This document shows positions 61,790-64,000 of a DNA stretch of 64,000 bases, piece after piece (the stretch's first letter is position 1; the number at the start of each line of letters is the position of its first letter). Source of the stretch: Stichopus chloronotus (taxonomy: Eukaryota; Echinodermata; Holothuroidea; Aspidochirotida; Stichopodidae); contig CM037848.1 of assembly GCA_021234535.1 (NCBI GenBank), positions 15,517,444 to 15,581,443 on the forward strand. Reading direction: 5' to 3'. The notes under the pieces were generated by a model. It saw only the letters and a program-made list of their open reading frames with translations. It did not search any database and was not told the origin of the DNA. Made by a program: the position numbers and the translations under genes.

Positions 61790-62541
61790 CTAAATATTTT
61801 GGACAGATAGAGTAAGACCTACACATTTTTTCCCTATTTGTTTGTATGTTTGTTTGACTGGTTGATTGTCAACTAACATGAAGTAATATATTATACACGC
61901 ACTATACATTGATAATGGGTTTGGTATACATTTGTAATTGCCGCTAGTGTTGAAAAAAAAATATATGCTTTGAAACATATATACTTTTGTGGCAACATAT
62001 TTAGTTTTCGTTACTCCTGCGATTTTTGTTTTTCGGTTTCAAATATAAAAGTCTGTTCTCGTTATTTTTTCGAAGTCTAATGAATCGTTTTCATATACTA
62101 ACCTGATAGTATCTATGGACATTAGAACCCCCCCCCCACCCCTTCCTCCTCGGACGGTCATAATCATTTTACTGCCGATGTTTCGATACTGTACTTTCAA
62201 AATATTTTACTGACTTGCCACATTATAACTCTTTAGCAATCACAACGATCAAAGTACTCCCTGACGTTATAATATTAAAGCAGGATCTGCTGTTTGAAGA
62301 AAAACAAATCAACCTTCACCGTTGACAATCTGTCATTGTTTTCTTCCGTTTTGTACCAATCTGGAAAATGACATACATTCTATTTTTTTCAAGAGAAATT
62401 CCATTAATTCGAATGTTAATTATTGTAGGGATGAGAGTGATCTAGTTATACTAGTCTTTTTATTAGGTACAAAATTTAGCGGAACCTGGCCATGTGATAT
62501 TGTGCAGCAAATTCATGTGAATAATACCACAACGAAATTCC
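61790..62541. other. intergenic, no gene seen
   Basis: AT-rich, with a short C-rich patch near 62130. Nothing was recognised. Confidence 0.4.
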
Positions 62542-62755
62542 TACACTCACAAAACGTAACGGTAAAATAAGAACTCCATAACTTTTAGGTAACATTTTAC
62601 ACACAGTTAATGTAAGTCTTGCATTGTGTATGCAACAATTTTACTAAAATGTGGTAAAATTTACCAAAATTATGTAGAATTTACATACACTGTTTACATT
62701 AATTGTATGTAAAAGTTGTGGAGTTCTTATTTTACCGTTACATTTTGTGAGTGTA
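62542..62755. mobile_element. TA-flanked foldback MITE (Tc1/mariner-like)
   Basis: TA at 62542-62543 and 62754-62755. The left end CACTCACAAAACGTAACGG and its inverse at the right end differ by one base over the first 19. Pairing continues through GTAAAATAAGAACTCC and, less perfectly, through much of the 210-bp body. Internal palindromes (GGTAAAATTTACC) are present. The TA duplication is the known Tc1/mariner signature. No transposase is encoded. Confidence 0.75.
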
Positions 62756-64000
62756 TGCAAGTAAATTTCCTTTGGAAATTAGGCTATATTTGGACAAGTA
62801 GATCACCGTAGGGGAAGTGGTTATAACATTTTACAACTGTAAGAACTTACGACAGTGTTTTGGTGTTCTTTGAAAACTCAGGATTATTAGCACATCCTGC
62901 CTGAATTTCATGGACGTATGTTCTTTTTCAAATATTTTAGGAGACTACTATGCGAAAAATATTTTTCAGTTGCTTGATACATTAATTGACAAAAAAATAT
63001 ATATATAAGAACGATCCCCCTCCCTCCAATAAAGACGTGAAACGAGAACATTATCGTGAGGAGATGTAAAACATACCGCACGTAATGTCGATTTAACATC
63101 ACTGAGTCTTCATCCTGGCTTTATTTATTAACGAACTTGACTTGGTTTCTGGGTAATGACGTTTTTATAGGATAAAATTAAGACAATGGGTGTTCCTTTG
63201 CATATCGATGACTCATCAAAATCGTGGTTCTGTTGATACATTTTCAGGGGAAGGAGGCACTTTTTTACAACATCTTTAGTGCCTTGCATTAAAAAACCTG
63301 ATCACTTTAAGAAGAAAAAATGGCGAAAAGAAAAAAAAAAGACCCTAATGACTTCAGTCTTATTGGTTTCTCAGTCAGGAACATCAAAAATTGCAAACGT
63401 TTTGGTACCCACAAAAATAATTGGTGTGAGGGAGAGCAGAGAGATCTGAAACCTTCGTGATCTAGATTCTAAAATCATTAAAAAAAAAATGTTGTAAATC
63501 ACAAATGAATTTAATGACTCCTCATGCTGTTTTAATGCATAAAAAAAGGGAGTAACATTAAAACACCGAGATACTTGTTAAATGTTTTTTTCGTCAATTG
63601 AAGAGGGTGCGGAAAACACCTCCAGATAAAATCCCTTAAAGACAAAGATAAACTCTGCAAGAAAGATATGATGTCTGCTAACAAGCAACTGAAAGATGAT
63701 GTTGCCCATAGATAGAATCCCAAGCATTTTTTCCTTTAAGCTGAAGCTCATTACGTGTTTGTGTTTAGTGCTAAATTTGGGCTTTGCTAATCGCAAGCAA
63801 CTGGAGAGAATATAACAACATCGAGAACAAAAAGAAAAGAATAGATAAGCAGTCCTTGATGATGTAATGATGGCGCGCTTGCTTTTCAAAAACATGATAG
63901 AGAAAACATGAATAGCTCCACCCATAAATAGCGCCACCGCTATTGCAATATGTAAAGACACATTCGTCGGTGAAAGATTTTTTTCTTCTCACAGACAAGA
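62756..64000. other. right edge, no confirmed gene
   Basis: The only notable frame is a hydrophobic minus-strand ORF at 63578-63961, overlapped by a second hydrophobic frame at 63771-63998. It is treated in the findings. No splice-bounded exon is supported. Confidence 0.35.

Overview
This is metazoan nuclear DNA: AT-rich, intron-containing and low in gene density, full of simple repeats and small inverted-repeat transposons. Two protein-coding genes can be read, one near each end, with about 42 kb of apparently non-coding sequence between them. Gene content and repeat style suggest an invertebrate deuterostome. An echinoderm (for example a sea cucumber, sea star or urchin) is my best guess. 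It rests on the receptor family present and on the frequent TAGGCCTA palindrome, and it is not proven.

Left gene (minus strand, 12054 down to 5492): a four-exon gene for translation initiation factor eIF1 (SUI1 family). It encodes 111 residues with consistent splice sites and phases. A TATATAAG box lies about 165 nt upstream of the ATG, and the ATG itself has a poor initiation context, as is typical of eIF1 genes. Its introns carry a TTAA-flanked MITE (7929-8546) and diverged direct repeats (6603-7350).

Right gene (plus strand, 54878 to 61674): a receptor of the p75 neurotrophin receptor type (NGFR/TNFRSF16). One exon encodes all four cysteine-rich domains (24 cysteines). The next holds a short stalk and a transmembrane segment that closely matches vertebrate p75NTR, including the membrane Cys, the AxxxG motif and the FKRW stop-transfer. 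A cytoplasmic linker exon and a C-terminal death-domain exon follow, then an AATAAA signal 92 nt after the stop. The signal-peptide exon is not certain. A candidate at 54763-54837 would need a 40-nt intron.

Between and around the genes: five TIR-bearing elements with TTAA or TA flanks, two CAGTGGCG-ended (hAT-like) elements, a 0.9-kb foldback flanked by inverted arrays of a 16-bp unit, a dispersed repeat present twice near 22-23 kb, long (TA)n tracts at 34.6, 37.7 and 52.9 kb, a (CAA)n tract, and about 19 poly-C/poly-G runs of 11 nt or more. The CRE octamer TGACGTCA occurs ten times where fewer than one is expected, and half of these lie between 51.0 and 55.4 kb, around the start of the receptor gene. 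A second CRE/ETS cluster at 2074-2285 looks promoter-like, but no gene is visible beside it. No rRNA, tRNA, CRISPR or prokaryotic feature was seen.

The two genes have no direct functional link. Their proximity may still be ancestral, because both have human relatives on 17q21, and second copies of both families lie on 3p21-22.
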